Numbered from the stretch's first letter, positions 17,273-27,878 are shown. The stretch: 64,000 bases of DNA from Komarekiella atlantica HA4396-MV6 (GCA_019359395.1 JAHHHK010000002.1:289559-353558); one strand, 5' to 3'. Numbers and translations are program-made. The notes: a model not told the origin generated them from the letters alone.

Positions 17273-18370
17273 TTAGCTACCAAGAAAGCCTTCCAACCCA
17301 GGTACATCTACCCAACTTGCTGTCGCATGAGATTTATGAGCTAAATCCATCAACAACTGAGAATAAACTCCTTCTCGCAGCGATGGGGTAATTTCTTGCT
17401 TGTGGTCAATTGCTTGCACCCATTGGTCTACTACGCGCATAAATGCAGAAATACGTCCATCGGTATGATTTTTTGGAAATATTAACCGATTTGGTATTTC
17501 GATTTCGGTAAGAGGTTTACCGAACTGAGAACCCAAAACCCGAAAGCCATGTATATAATCTCTCTGATTTTCACTACCTACAATCAAAGTACCGCGATCG
17601 CCATACACTTCTACCCAATGTGTCCTTGGTGCATGAACAACCGCACTGATGGAAACTTGACAAGGTGTCCCATTTGCTAATTCCAACGCCAGCATACAGG
17701 TGTCATCCGTATTCACTGGTTTTAATTCGCCGCTAGTAGGGTCAACTCGTGCGGGAATGGCGGTACTCAAATGGGCGTTCAATCTGCGTACTGGGCCAAA
17801 TAGCCAGTGAATATAATCGAAGGCATGGGAACCCAAAGACCCCAATGCACCGCCTCCTTTATCCTTAGAAGAATACCAATTCCAAGGACGTGAAGTATCA
17901 GCACGTGAGGAACCTAGCCAGTCGATTTTAATCAGGCGTATCTCACCTACATAGCCTTCTGATAACAATTCTGCAAATAACTGCCATCCTGGTACAAAGC
18001 GAAACTCAAAGTCTACAGTTGCAACGACGTCTCTTTCTTTAGCTAATTGATATAGTTCTTTGGATTCAGTTGCATTTAAGGTTACAGGTTTTTCTAGTAA
18101 TAAATGTTTCTCAGCTTGTAGTACTGTTTTTGCCATTTCATAGTGCAAAAATGGCGGTGTGGAGATGCTGACTGCTTGCACTTCTGGCAATGTAATAATA
18201 TTTGCAATTGTGTCGCAGGCGTGGGGGATATTATGGGAGTCTGCGATCGCTTGAGCTTTATTTAAATCTCGATGATAAACAGCCACTACCTCAGTCTGAG
18301 GATGTGCTTTGAATGCAGGAATATGGACTTTTTGACCAAAGCCAGTCCCCGCGATCGCAACCCCAATCAT
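17273..18370 (-). CDS. Gfo/Idh/MocA-family oxidoreductase
   Basis: 365-residue NAD(P)-dependent oxidoreductase without a leader, so cytosolic, unlike the paralogue at 6348-7580. Rossmann motif GVAIAGTGFGQKVHIPAF; catalytic Lys in HLLLEKPVTLNATES; a second conserved block GGALGSLGSHAFDYIHWLFG carries the His/Asp pair of the active site. Acts on a sugar or polyol; substrate not readable. Transcribed in the same direction as the Hsp70-like gene 92 nt upstream, but no functional tie is evident. Confidence 0.86.
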   Translation of the reverse strand: MIGVAIAGTGFGQKVHIPAFKAHPQTEVVAVYHRDLNKAQAIADSHNIPHACDTIANIITLPEVQAVSISTPPFLHYEMAKTVLQAEKHLLLEKPVTLNATESKELYQLAKERDVVATVDFEFRFVPGWQLFAELLSEGYVGEIRLIKIDWLGSSRADTSRPWNWYSSKDKGGGALGSLGSHAFDYIHWLFGPVRRLNAHLSTAIPARVDPTSGELKPVNTDDTCMLALELANGTPCQVSISAVVHAPRTHWVEVYGDRGTLIVGSENQRDYIHGFRVLGSQFGKPLTEIEIPNRLIFPKNHTDGRISAFMRVVDQWVQAIDHKQEITPSLREGVYSQLLMDLAHKSHATASWVDVPGLEGFLGS

Positions 18371-18462
18371 ATAATCTTTACTCCCTAGTTATGTAATTTT
18401 TGTTACTTATACCAAGCATACATTTCTTTTGTTGATCAGCGCCTAAGTTGCAGCAGTGACCG

Positions 18463-20385
18463 TTATTGAATTAGAATTATTGCCTCTTGAACCTTAGTAG
18501 AAAGAACTTTTTGCAGCCCTTGCCCAATTTGACCAATTAGTTTATCAAAAGCTTCTTGATTCGCTGCCAGTTGTTGTTGCAGAACCTTTTCCAACTCCGG
18601 CTTTAATTGGGAGCACATATCATTAACTTTCTTGTCGCTCAAAAAACCAAAACGAATCCAGCTAGGAATATCCAAATTTGTCTTGATTGCCTCTTGGACA
18701 CTCTGGCGATTTAGTTCCATTCCTGCTGCCATCACTGAAGCCCCGTATACTAATGCAATCGGCCAAACCAAATGTCCAGTTAGTATCAGAGTGATGATAC
18801 TAGCGAGAGTACCCCCACCAATTACTACATTGATGATAAATGCCACTGTGTCGGCAAGGATAGCATCTCCAATTTTTAGTTCTGGGTTGACAAAAGCCGG
18901 CTCGATGCTATTCTCAAACCTTAAACTGCTTCTGGGTATTTGAAACTTTCGGCATATCGGGTCGGTTTCTGCGGCTAAGTCGGGTTGAATTTCCTTGTTA
19001 AACCAACTGATGCATTGATTGTTAATTATCTGCTGAGCGCGATCGCCTTTGAGCCACTGCTCTGCCCGACTTTTCATAGATGTTTCCAAATCGGCTAAAG
19101 TTCGTATTTGGTTTTTTTGCCAGTCTTTTACTCCTGGTCTAACTGCATTTTCTAGCAAACCATCTGCTAATGGCTTAATCAACAACTCAATTAACTTTGG
19201 GATATGTTTCTCAATCAGTTTTTTGAGCTTTTGTGAGTCTAATAATGTATTAACTTCTTGTTTGAAGGCAGCAGCACGCAGATCCCATCTTCCCACTCGC
19301 GCTAATCCCAGCGCAATGCATCTTTCCGGTTCCGGATCTGGCCGAAGGAGCGTTTCTGGTTCGGGAAAGATTTCTTGACAAATTTGGTGTGTAAACTTCA
19401 TTCGAGATGCACCGCCAGTCATCAGTACAAGTTGCGGCACAATTCCAAGTTTTTCCAGCTTTTCTCTAGCCTCACTTACAGAGTCACGAAACGATTGAAT
19501 CCAACTTTGAAGCCTCAGTTCAGGCAAAGGTTGGTTTAAAATCTCCTCCATCATCAATTTGTTGACTTGGGGGATAAAATAAATCTGTTCGTTGATAGAC
19601 TCAAAGCCACGCGCAAACGATTGAGGATCGCTGTATAGCTGTTCATTAGAAAAGTAATCTTCTTTAGTTTTGCGACAGGCTAGTTCACAACGAGCTTGGT
19701 GATGCGGATATTCATTAAATACTTTTTTTAGTAAGTCTGATTGTTCGTGTTTGGCGAGAGTGCGCTCAAAAATAGCCTTGTCGATTAGGGATGCGCCTAA
19801 AGTATTACTTCCGAAATCCATCGGAATTTCTTGTAAGCTCTTAACCAGGGTAAAATCTGTGGTTGAAGAACCAATATCGACAATCAGCACCGATGAAAGA
19901 AGTTTTTCATACTCCAGCTTGCCGGCTTCCTTGGCTTGCATGAAAGCAGCTCGTGATTCAGGGACAACATTTAGTTTGGCAATACCAGCTTCTCGAAGTA
20001 GCTTTTGGTATTCTTCTCGTTCACTAACCGACCATCCTGAAGGGCAACCAATATAAAAGTAAGTAGTTTCCCCAGCTTCAATTTGTCTGCTTTCTTTTAA
20101 AAGGCGGTAGTAAGTTGCCAGAAAAGTGCTAATTGTTTCTCGATATTTGGAATCTTTATTTGGTTTTTGCTTGAAAGAAATTGTCAACTGGGTAACGCCA
20201 GCTTGAATTAACGCTTGCTCTCCGACAAGATAACCGAGTTTGGGATGCCAACCAAGAGCTGTAATTTGGTTCTTCTTGTTATTAATCTCAAGCATTTCCG
20301 GGGGTTCGATGCTCTCTACTATAGCTTTAGCTACCGCTGTTTCACCGTGTCCCAAATCAAAACCAATTGTTTCTAAAATTTCCAT
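18463..20385 (-). CDS. Hsp70-like (actin-fold) ATPase with C-terminal membrane hairpin
   Basis: 640 residues. The N-terminal 350 form an Hsp70/actin ATPase: phosphate-1 IGFDLGHGETAVAKA, phosphate-2 VLIVDIGSSTTDFTLV and adenosine motif LVLMTGGASRMKF. No canonical DnaK substrate-binding beta-sandwich follows. Instead there is a helical region and a Gly-rich hydrophobic hairpin at about residues 520-570 (FIINVVIGGGTLASIITLILTGHLVWP), then a charged helix. It is separated by only 14 nt from the upstream membrane-protein gene, so the two form an operon. Role unknown; a membrane-associated chaperone or polymer is possible. Confidence 0.75.
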   Translation of the reverse strand: MEILETIGFDLGHGETAVAKAIVESIEPPEMLEINNKKNQITALGWHPKLGYLVGEQALIQAGVTQLTISFKQKPNKDSKYRETISTFLATYYRLLKESRQIEAGETTYFYIGCPSGWSVSEREEYQKLLREAGIAKLNVVPESRAAFMQAKEAGKLEYEKLLSSVLIVDIGSSTTDFTLVKSLQEIPMDFGSNTLGASLIDKAIFERTLAKHEQSDLLKKVFNEYPHHQARCELACRKTKEDYFSNEQLYSDPQSFARGFESINEQIYFIPQVNKLMMEEILNQPLPELRLQSWIQSFRDSVSEAREKLEKLGIVPQLVLMTGGASRMKFTHQICQEIFPEPETLLRPDPEPERCIALGLARVGRWDLRAAAFKQEVNTLLDSQKLKKLIEKHIPKLIELLIKPLADGLLENAVRPGVKDWQKNQIRTLADLETSMKSRAEQWLKGDRAQQIINNQCISWFNKEIQPDLAAETDPICRKFQIPRSSLRFENSIEPAFVNPELKIGDAILADTVAFIINVVIGGGTLASIITLILTGHLVWPIALVYGASVMAAGMELNRQSVQEAIKTNLDIPSWIRFGFLSDKKVNDMCSQLKPELEKVLQQQLAANQEAFDKLIGQIGQGLQKVLSTKVQEAIILIQ

Positions 20386-20399
20386 ACTCTTATTGTCTG

Positions 20400-21293
20400 T
20401 TATTCTCTAGCCTCAGAATATGCTGGCTCAATTACCCGGCCGCGTCTTAGCAAGCGATCGCCTTTTAACAAAGCAGGAGCTATAGTTACGTAATCTTTGG
20501 TGGATGGGTCAATACTTGGCTCGAAGTCAAAATAATTGCGATCGCTATGGGGGTCGTTTGGTCGGTAAATTTGAGCGTTAATTCCCTGGGACATTAAAAT
20601 CTGTGGTAGAAGTTTTGCTAGTGCGATCGCCATTTGGGGTTTCTCAAGAAATGATGCGCCCATGAGCTTTTGCAGAAAATTTAATAATTCTGGCAATTCT
20701 TCTATGCCGCGATCGTCTTGATGTTTGTTTCCTTCTTCAAATCTAGCGACTGCTAAGTCAATTGTGTTGAGAGCATCAGCAAGGTTATCTAAAAGGATTT
20801 GGCTATCGACTTGAAGGACAGGTTGAGCTAATTCTAATTGCTCAAAAGACGTTGAATTATTTTTATCGAGTTGAAGCACTACTTCCAGTCCTAAGAGCAC
20901 ACAAGCTAGGAGGATAGCCATCCATGCACCTGGAGTAGTTTCAGTTAAGTGGAACAACCAACCTAAAATGCCTATATAAATAAGTGCCTTGAGCAGTTTT
21001 AGGATTAACCTATTGGCAGGATTTTTAGCTAAATTAGTAATTTGCTGTTGCTCTGTTGAGGCGACTTGAATCAAGTTAGCAGCTGCAAGAGTAGCAATGG
21101 ACTGGCGCAGTGTATCCAGAAAAAAGGAAGCTAAACGTACTTGAGCTATATTTAGCTCGCTAATATAAATTCTTTCGAGATTATCAAGTCGGTTCTGAAC
21201 CAGCTTGATTACCTGCTCGATGCTGGTTATGTTGTCAATATCTGCCTGGAGTTGGTTGCGTTCTTCGCTAAAAAGTGAAGATATTGTTTTCAT
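20400..21293 (-). CDS. Coiled-coil membrane partner of Hsp70-like ATPase
   Basis: 297 residues from the ATG at 21293 (a TTG at 21350 would add 19). An N-terminal charged helical segment (FSEERNQLQADIDNITSIEQVIKLV) is followed by a transmembrane hairpin (LILKLLKALIYIGILGWLF and AWMAILLACVLLGLEVVLQL) and a soluble helical C-terminus ending in a basic patch (LLRRGRVIEP). No family recognised. The tight spacing to the Hsp70-like gene suggests a dedicated co-factor, perhaps anchoring it or exchanging its nucleotide; this is inference. Confidence 0.65.
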   Translation of the reverse strand: MKTISSLFSEERNQLQADIDNITSIEQVIKLVQNRLDNLERIYISELNIAQVRLASFFLDTLRQSIATLAAANLIQVASTEQQQITNLAKNPANRLILKLLKALIYIGILGWLFHLTETTPGAWMAILLACVLLGLEVVLQLDKNNSTSFEQLELAQPVLQVDSQILLDNLADALNTIDLAVARFEEGNKHQDDRGIEELPELLNFLQKLMGASFLEKPQMAIALAKLLPQILMSQGINAQIYRPNDPHSDRNYFDFEPSIDPSTKDYVTIAPALLKGDRLLRRGRVIEPAYSEARE

Positions 21294-21533
21294 AGTGTTG
21301 ACCAAGACTTTAACGTTATTAATAGCAAAAAGTCTATTACTGCGCTTCAATTTCGTTCAGTAACGCCTCATCAGATTAGCCATGCCAGTCGTCTTATAGC
21401 TGTGGCCGCACAAACTGAACAACGCCACTTGGTGTACAGATGACCTAGTAAGTACCTGGCTCTGCTTTTACTTAAACTGTATTCTTGATTTTGGTGTTAT
21501 TGGAAACAGTTGCTCAATAAAATTCTAATTATT

Positions 21534-22001
21534 TCACCGCAAAACTCGTATTGTTAAAGGATAACGATAATGCTCACCCTTGTAAGCTTTGATGGCGGCA
21601 AAAGTTACTAAAAATGATTGTAGCAGCATTACTAATAATATTAATGACATGAACATAATTAATAATCCATCTAAAGTTGTCTTTACTTCATTGACGGTAC
21701 TATTGCTAGTTACTGCAATACCACAACTAGTTACCACTAAAATTAATGATAAAATTATTACTAATAATGTATAAAAGGTTAGCGATATTTGAAAATTCAA
21801 AGATTCTTTACCTTGTAAATCAATCCAAGGATATTGTGCTTTTTTGAATCGCCAAATTAATAGTGGTGCTAAAAGATTTAGGGGCAGATATAAAGGTATA
21901 CCGATATATACCAAAAAGAATAATAATAGCCATGCTAACAAAGCCGATATATGACACAACATTGCCAATATACGCATTTGTTGTTTAGGTTTTTCTCTCA
22001 T
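21534..22001 (-). CDS. DUF4870 family membrane protein
   Basis: 155 residues with four hydrophobic helices and the family hallmarks: MLCHISALLAWLL in helix 1, LLAPLLIWRFKKAQYPWIDLQGKESLNFQISLT between helices 1 and 2, and a C-terminal AIKAYKGEHYRYPLTIRVLR. DUF4870 proteins are Tic20-like small membrane proteins of unclear function. Same strand as the Hsp70-like pair but about 240 nt upstream of it, so linkage is uncertain. Confidence 0.85.
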   Translation of the reverse strand: MREKPKQQMRILAMLCHISALLAWLLLFFLVYIGIPLYLPLNLLAPLLIWRFKKAQYPWIDLQGKESLNFQISLTFYTLLVIILSLILVVTSCGIAVTSNSTVNEVKTTLDGLLIMFMSLILLVMLLQSFLVTFAAIKAYKGEHYRYPLTIRVLR

Positions 22002-22054
22002 GGCTTTTTATTTCAAAATTTAATATATGGGATAATTACTTATTTTAACTATAT

Positions 22055-22258
22055 TTAAAATCTGAATATTTCTCGGTTATATTTTTCGGGAAGGGGTTCT
22101 ATTTCCCAAGCTATGCCTTCTCCCGGTTCTAGAATAACTTCTACGTAGAGTTGTTCTACAGTAGTTATCGCTACGTCTTCATTATTAAAAAAGCGCTGTA
22201 AATCTTCGGTGAGTAGTCTGAGTTTAAAATCACCAGGAATGGCTGCACTACAGCTATG
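22055..22258 (-). pseudogene. Remnant of small acidic protein gene
   Basis: A 67-codon open frame without a usable start, ending in TAA. It reads as a genuine protein tail: FKLRLLTEDLQRFFNNED, EQLYVEVILEPGEGIAWEIEP, LPEKYNREIFRF. An upstream stop lies only ten codons before the conserved part, so the 5' end seems lost. No function assigned. Confidence 0.4.
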
Positions 22259-22292
22259 TTACGCAACTCAAAGCGCCAAATAATGCTTTAAA

Positions 22293-22589
22293 TTATTTTA
22301 TAAGCCTATATTCTTCTACATGATCCTGATAAACAAACCAGGTTGATATAGGTTTACCACCTTCCCTAGGCTGAAGTTCTTTTTTGAAAGTCACTTTCCA
22401 GTGATTGCCACCATAATAATTCGGACTTTTAGGATCACTAGAACCACGATCAATAGCCGAGACAAAAAATAACTCTCCTGCTTTAGCTACATACGTTGGA
22501 TCAGATTTTAATAGCTTGTCTACTTGTTGAGGTTTTGTCTTGAAAGTAGTATCGCCAACATTTTCCTTTATTCTCAAAATACCTGACAT
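22293..22589 (-). CDS. Small hypothetical protein (SH3-like beta protein?)
   Basis: 98 residues, no signal peptide or membrane segment. Beta-rich with conserved-looking KTKPQQVDKLLKSDPTYVAKAGELFFV, GNHWKVTFKKEL and STWFVYQDHVEEY. The last block resembles SH3-type barrel ends found in bacterial cell-wall-binding repeats, but this is weak. ATG at 22589 with a GGAGAT site 8 nt upstream. Function unknown. Confidence 0.6.
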   Translation of the reverse strand: MSGILRIKENVGDTTFKTKPQQVDKLLKSDPTYVAKAGELFFVSAIDRGSSDPKSPNYYGGNHWKVTFKKELQPREGGKPISTWFVYQDHVEEYRLIK

Positions 22590-22884
22590 TGATGTATCTC
22601 CTGTGAGCAGCTTTTTAATCCTTAAAGCTTAAATTATTTTTTCAAAATTCCGTATTTTTCAGTAAGATAAACTAAAATATACACTTATTTTAAGTCAATA
22701 TTAATGCGTAATCCACTCTTGATTAAGTAACAAAGGATACTTAAATTCTACTTCTACACAACCTATCTAAAATGTACACGCTTGTGAGGCTTGCAATAGT
22801 GTTAATCTTCTGCTTTTGCATATAAAGACTAATGTTGAGATTAACATACACTATTCCGTTATATTTTTAATATGAAATAGTGTG
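22590..22884. other. AT-rich intergenic region
   Basis: 295 bases between two minus-strand genes; promoter region for the small hypothetical gene is at its left end. No gene or clear repeat seen. Confidence 0.4.
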
Positions 22885-23781
22885 CTAGCATTTTTCTTTA
22901 TTGTTTATAGGATGTAATCCTTTAGCCATTTCTATTAGTTGTTTGCTTGATTTTTGCCGATTAACCATTAAACGAGGAATTTCATGGTAATCTTTCAAAC
23001 AGCCATAATTTAATATTTGGTCATTATATAAATAACTAGATAAATAATATTTAGATACATAATATTTTACTTGTTTAGTATAAGCTCCATAAGGATAAGC
23101 AAAGTGTGATGCTACAGTTTGTTCTATATCTAAATCTTGTGTACATTTTCTCAATTCGGTTCTGGCTTGTAAAAGTTCATTAACTAATTGGTGACGAGGG
23201 AGGTTAGTTAAATTTTTATGATTCATTCCATGAGATTGAATATCATAAAACCCCTTTTTAAATCCTTCTCTCAATTCTTGACATCCTAAATGAACAGAAT
23301 TGACACTATTCTTACGAGCTAAACTTCCTGGGTTGATAAATAAAACAACTTTAACTCTTCTTCTATATTTATTTTCAAGTTTATACAAAACAGGTAGTAA
23401 ATTTGTGTGTACTGTTTTATATCCATCATCAAATGAAATCATAATGGTTTTTTTATTACGATGCTCAGCAGAAATTTTCTGAGATTTTTTTAAGAAAAAA
23501 CTATATAAATCTTGAGTGCTTAAAAACCAATAATCATTAAGTATTAAATACTCTAGAAGTTTCTCTAAATCTTCTCGTGGATAGTTCATCTCTCCTTTAT
23601 ACGAGCGCAGAGTAGAAGCTTTAGTATCAATGATTCCATGAAATCCCAAGATAGGGATTATAGATTCAGTATTTCCAATATTTAAAATAGTAAAAAATAT
23701 AATAAAGACCAATGTCAAACTGAAAGGAAAGGTTTTAGGTTTCTGAGTATTCAAGAAGTTACTGTCATTGTTGTTAGTCAT
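22885..23781 (-). CDS. Membrane-anchored polysaccharide deacetylase (NodB type)
   Basis: 298 residues. One N-terminal membrane anchor (FPFSLTLVFIIFFTILNIG) precedes a carbohydrate-esterase family 4 domain. The metal/base motif is MISFDDGYKT (Asp-Asp pair) and the His motif is SHGMNHKNL (HxxxH). It removes acetyl groups from N-acetylated sugars in peptidoglycan or exopolysaccharide on the outer face of the membrane. Low GC compared with neighbours and lysine/tyrosine-rich, which may mean recent transfer. Target polymer unknown. Confidence 0.85.
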   Translation of the reverse strand: MTNNNDSNFLNTQKPKTFPFSLTLVFIIFFTILNIGNTESIIPILGFHGIIDTKASTLRSYKGEMNYPREDLEKLLEYLILNDYWFLSTQDLYSFFLKKSQKISAEHRNKKTIMISFDDGYKTVHTNLLPVLYKLENKYRRRVKVVLFINPGSLARKNSVNSVHLGCQELREGFKKGFYDIQSHGMNHKNLTNLPRHQLVNELLQARTELRKCTQDLDIEQTVASHFAYPYGAYTKQVKYYVSKYYLSSYLYNDQILNYGCLKDYHEIPRLMVNRQKSSKQLIEMAKGLHPINNKEKC

Positions 23782-24305
23782 TTTGCCAGTAGTGCTTTCT
23801 AATCAATTACTTTATACCTACAGGTTTGATCACCTGGAAATATCGGAAACAGTTTATTCTTAATACTTAAGCATGTCAATACTACAGTTCTGCGATGGCG
23901 TTAAATGCATTTCCTGTTCAGATTAATCCAATCCCGCAGAAAAAAGTAATTGTTCTATTGGCACATGAGTAAACAATATGTACCATCAAGCATTATTTTT
24001 TATCCTTTTGCTCCCTATATTCCGCATCACAACTCCAGGCAACTGAGTGAGTATTATTTGGCATTCAAGCCATTGAGTGGGAGTGATAGGATTAAGAAAA
24101 GTGAAGCATGTATTGCAAATCAATCGTAAAACTATAGATTTGTGGCTGAATTCTTAATTAACGCGGCTCCTCCCGTCAACGGTATTATTAGTCCTTAACT
24201 TTAAAGCCTTTTTGCCTTACCTAAAAGGTTTTAATATCCTGAATTTTTCATAGAGTCATCGAAAGATTATATTACACACAATTTGGGTATCTAAGTCCCA
24301 AAATA
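23782..24305. other. Intergenic region downstream of ftsH
   Basis: About 520 bases with no supported gene. It contains the promoter of the deacetylase gene on its left side. No clear repeat was recognised. Confidence 0.4.
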
Positions 24306-24340
24306 AAAATGGGTATGGTAGCGAAACCACACCCATTTTT
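24306..24340 (-). terminator. ftsH terminator
   Basis: AAAATGGGTATGGT and ACCACACCCATTTT form a strong stem with a 6-nt loop, and on the minus strand the stem runs into a T-tract. It lies 19 nt past the ftsH stop codon. Confidence 0.8.
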
Positions 24341-24358
24341 ATGATTTCCCAACAGCTA

Positions 24359-26245
24359 TTACAGCTGGGGTACGTACTGTTGTTTCTCCGGTACATCAGT
24401 ATACTCAGCTACTATTTGGCGGAATTCTTCGCCGTCAATAGTTTCTTTTTCGATGAGTAGATCTACTAAACGATCAGTAGCAGTGCGATGCTCACGTATA
24501 ATCTTCTTGGCTGTTTCGTAACAATCTTCGACGATCGCTCGGACTTGCCCATCAATGCGGGAGGCGATAGATTCAGAATACTCAGAGCGAGTTGTCCAGT
24601 CACGACCCAAGAATACTTCTCCTTGTTGGCTTTCTAGTGACAGCGGGCCAAGGTCAGACATCCCAAAACGTGTCACCATCTGCCTTGCCATTCCTGACAA
24701 CTGCTGTAAGTCTCCACCTGCACCTGTTGTTACTTCCGCAGGGCCAAAAATCACTTCTTCGGCAGCGCGACCACCCAAAGCGCCTGTAATCCTGGCTTTG
24801 AGTTGGGAACGGGAAATTAACCCCTGTTCTTCGTTGGGAGTAAACCAAGTTAAACCTTGTGCTTGTCCCCGTGGGATCAGGGTAACTTTCTGCACAGGAT
24901 CGTGGTCTTTTAACAAAGTTCCAACCAAAGCGTGCCCAATTTCGTGGTAGGCAATTAAGCGCTTGCTCTTGCTGTCTACCAAGGGAGTACCTTCCATCCC
25001 CGCGACTACCCGATCCACAGCATCATCAATTTCGCGGAGGGTAATTCCTTCTTTACGTCTTCTAGCGGTGAGAATGGCAGCTTCGTTGAGTAGGTTGGCT
25101 AAGTCAGCGCCAGTAAATCCGGGAGTGCGGCGAGCGATCGCATCTAATGATACGCTTGCGTCTAGTTTCTTGTTGCGTGCGTGGACTTGCAAGATTTCCA
25201 AACGCCCTTTAATGTCTGGTGCATCAACAGTTACTTGGCGGTCAAAGCGTCCGGGACGTAACAACGCTGAGTCTAATACGTCGGGACGGTTGGTAGCAGC
25301 AATAATAATAATTCCAGTATTGCCTTCAAAGCCGTCCATCTCGGTCAGCAGTTGGTTGAGAGTTTGCTCTCTTTCGTCGTTACCGCCACCGATACCAGCA
25401 CCCCGCTGGCGTCCTACAGCATCGATTTCATCAATAAAGATAATACAGGGAGCGTTGTCTTTAGCTTTCTTGAAGAGGTCGCGCACACGGGACGCACCTA
25501 CACCAACAAACATTTCCACGAATTCCGAACCAGAAATGCTGAAGAATGGTACGCCTGCTTCCCCAGCGATAGCTTTTGCTAAGAGAGTTTTACCAGTTCC
25601 CGGAGGCCCAACTAACAGCACTCCTTTGGGAATGCGTGCGCCTACAGCGGTAAATCTTTCTGGCTGTTTAAGGAAGGTAACAACTTCTTGTAGTTCTTCT
25701 TTAGCTTCTTCAATGCCTGCTACGTCGTCAAATTTGACGCCAGTTTTTGCTTCCATTTGGAAGCGGGCACGGGATTTACCGAAGTTCATAGCTTGGCCTG
25801 GCCCGCCGGGAAGGTTGCTAGAGCGCCGGAACAAAAAGAACAATCCAGTAATCAATAAAATTGGGAAAATCAGATTGCCCAATAGTCCCCAGATTGCGCC
25901 ATCGTTCCGCATAGGGTGAGCATCGAAATTGATTCCTTTTTGTTTGAGCTTGCTAATTAACTCAGGAGCGTTAACAGGCAGATCTACCCGCCACCGTTGT
26001 GTACGATTTTCGATATCTTGATCAGCGGCTTCGATAATTGCTGTTCTACCGCCTTCGTACAAATCCACATTGGTAACGCGATCGGCGTCTAAGTATTCTA
26101 GAAAGCGACCATATGTCATCCGGGTATTAGCGGCATTTTTACTCATGTCCGCAGGAGCGCCAGCAAATGCTCCTTGCCAGAAGAAAAAGCCAATTACCAA
26201 AGCCGGCAATGTCCAGAGTACTAGGACTTTCCAAGAGAATTTCAT
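24359..26245 (-). CDS. ftsH: ATP-dependent zinc metalloprotease FtsH (FtsH2 type)
   Basis: 628-residue membrane AAA+ protease. Two N-terminal membrane helices flank a lumenal/periplasmic domain ([30 protein letters not shown]). Walker [14 protein letters not shown], Walker [16 protein letters not shown], second region of homology [21 protein letters not shown] and the zinc site [11 protein letters not shown] at about residue 418 are all intact. The N-terminal sequence and length match the cyanobacterial FtsH2 branch, which degrades damaged D1 during photosystem II repair in the thylakoid membrane. Substrate role is inferred from that family resemblance. Confidence 0.96.
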   Translation of the reverse strand: MKFSWKVLVLWTLPALVIGFFFWQGAFAGAPADMSKNAANTRMTYGRFLEYLDADRVTNVDLYEGGRTAIIEAADQDIENRTQRWRVDLPVNAPELISKLKQKGINFDAHPMRNDGAIWGLLGNLIFPILLITGLFFLFRRSSNLPGGPGQAMNFGKSRARFQMEAKTGVKFDDVAGIEEAKEELQEVVTFLKQPERFTAVGARIPKGVLLVGPPGTGKTLLAKAIAGEAGVPFFSISGSEFVEMFVGVGASRVRDLFKKAKDNAPCIIFIDEIDAVGRQRGAGIGGGNDEREQTLNQLLTEMDGFEGNTGIIIIAATNRPDVLDSALLRPGRFDRQVTVDAPDIKGRLEILQVHARNKKLDASVSLDAIARRTPGFTGADLANLLNEAAILTARRRKEGITLREIDDAVDRVVAGMEGTPLVDSKSKRLIAYHEIGHALVGTLLKDHDPVQKVTLIPRGQAQGLTWFTPNEEQGLISRSQLKARITGALGGRAAEEVIFGPAEVTTGAGGDLQQLSGMARQMVTRFGMSDLGPLSLESQQGEVFLGRDWTTRSEYSESIASRIDGQVRAIVEDCYETAKKIIREHRTATDRLVDLLIEKETIDGEEFRQIVAEYTDVPEKQQYVPQL

Positions 26246-26726
26246 TTTAATTTGCCTCTAGATGCCTATACAACTCATCAGCTTTAGCAACCGAATGGTG
26301 CTCACTCTGTCACTATATAGCTGTGAAACGGATGTTTATAAATCCATTTTGTTTAATTTGATGTCTTATATGCATTGCCATAAAGCCATCAGGGCATTAC
26401 GACGTTGCCATCAAGAATCTTAATCAAATTTAACTTAATTTTAATACAGCTTGGATAAACAAGCAGAGAATTTCAAATGAAAGCACCATGAGGTGATGCT
26501 GCTCAAGTCATCTGTGAAAGCTGGAAAGCAGCAATATTGGATAGTAGATACACAAAATTAGCGATCGCTTGATGCGTTCGTCTGAAACAGAATAAACCAA
26601 ACTACATGCGAAATTTTACTGAAAAATTTCGCTCAATCTTACTATCAAAATCAAGTTAATTCAGTAAATATACGATAAAATAAAAGAAAACCTAAGTGTG
26701 CTGTTATTCTTCGTCTATCCCTTTAC
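26246..26726. other. Intergenic region upstream of ftsH
   Basis: 480 bases with no supported gene; the right edge is the 3' end of the secreted-protein gene and the left edge is the ftsH leader. One HIP1 site; no repeat recognised. Confidence 0.4.
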
Positions 26727-27239
26727 TTACTTAGCTTCTGTTGTAATTTGTAGAGTGTAAGGGAGATACTTGCCTTGATTATAGGAACCAACCCAAATTT
26801 GGTAACTTCCAGGAAGCCATTCACCAATAATACCGGAGTTTTTGCCATCAAAATCGTCATTGCACCAAGTACCACCGGGGCCCTTAACAATCATGGTGGT
26901 GTCTTCAGGACTTTGTACTTGTAGCCTCAAGTAGTCAAATTTACTTGTCAATGCCAAGGTATGGTCTGGTGTTTCATCAACAAATCCATTACAAGGGCCT
27001 GTAGCTGTCTCGCCTCTTCCGGCCACTTGGTTCCCAGATACTAAGCCACCACTCATACCGCGAACTGTCATAGGATCGGGAGAAAATTGGCGGTCAATAG
27101 TGACATCTCCAAATATCGTTGGCACTTCCTCAGCATCGGATGTGGTAATAACTGCTGATGTAATGAAGAGTGTAACCATCATGAACGATATTCTTACTCC
27201 TCTTTTAAGTGCTTTGTTTAGCATTGTAATTATCTTCAT
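26727..27239 (-). CDS. Exported PPC-like domain protein
   Basis: 170 residues with a signal peptide (RISFMMVTLFITSAVITTSDA). The mature part FDYLRLQVQSPEDTTMIVKGPGGTWCNDDFDG...IIGEWLPGSYQIWVGSYNQGKYLPYTLQI follows the pattern of bacterial pre-peptidase C-terminal (PPC-like) beta-sandwich domains, with two cysteines (GPCNGF, TWCNDD) probably disulfide bonded. Periplasmic or surface location expected. No enzyme motif. The start could also be the Met five codons downstream. Confidence 0.7.
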   Translation of the reverse strand: MKIITMLNKALKRGVRISFMMVTLFITSAVITTSDAEEVPTIFGDVTIDRQFSPDPMTVRGMSGGLVSGNQVAGRGETATGPCNGFVDETPDHTLALTSKFDYLRLQVQSPEDTTMIVKGPGGTWCNDDFDGKNSGIIGEWLPGSYQIWVGSYNQGKYLPYTLQITTEAK

Positions 27240-27339
27240 ATCTAAGTGCTAATGAAGACATGAATTTTACACACTTAGTTCCTGATACGAGGATAATTGA
27301 CTACTTATTTTAAATTTGAGATGATGACAAGTCATACTA

Positions 27340-27860
27340 ATTCATAATGGGCTATGCTCTAAGCGCTGCCTCTGTCTACGACACCTACGCGAAGGTAGAG
27401 AAGGATTTACGTAATGGGCTACGCCCCGCTGCGCTCTAAGCGTAGCTATGCCATAAGCTTTACGTAATTAATCATACTGATTCAATTAATAATTGCAACA
27501 AATTCTTTGTTAGAGACGTTGCAATGCAACGCCTCTACAATGGTCTATCTGTCGCATTATTTTTTTAAATTCGTATTAGTTTTGAAAAAATATACCCTTT
27601 GCCAATTTGGTGTCACTTAAGAAATAGCCAGTAATTCATGGATAGAGGCGCACAAACAAATATGCGCCCCTAAAGTCTAAAATATTCCTAGAATTAAGAG
27701 CGATGCCTGTCTTGAAAAGCTTCCTAGGTTGGGAAACCCCGTTCGCATGATTGCGTCTCCCCTTCTCTACGAGACGCTAAGAGCGAACGAGCGTCGGAAA
27801 CCTCCGCTCAGACTTTGCGCTTTGCTCAGACTTCTCTGTGCCTATAGAACTTTTCGCTCT
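27340..27860. repeat. Repeat-dense intergenic region
   Basis: Several dispersed cyanobacterial repeats side by side: GC-rich palindromic units with GGGCTACGCC and GCGTAGC (27350-27450), a GTTGCAATGCAAC palindrome (27515-27530), and a block of ACGAGACGCTAAGAGCGAACG type (27760-27860) that abuts the gltX stop codon. No gene recognised. Confidence 0.7.
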
Positions 27861-27878
27861 TGGCGGGCTACGCCAACG

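Noticed and set aside
24963..25919. 318-codon frame opposite ftsH
   Set aside because: Antisense shadow of the conserved ftsH gene; low-complexity Ser/Pro-rich translation.
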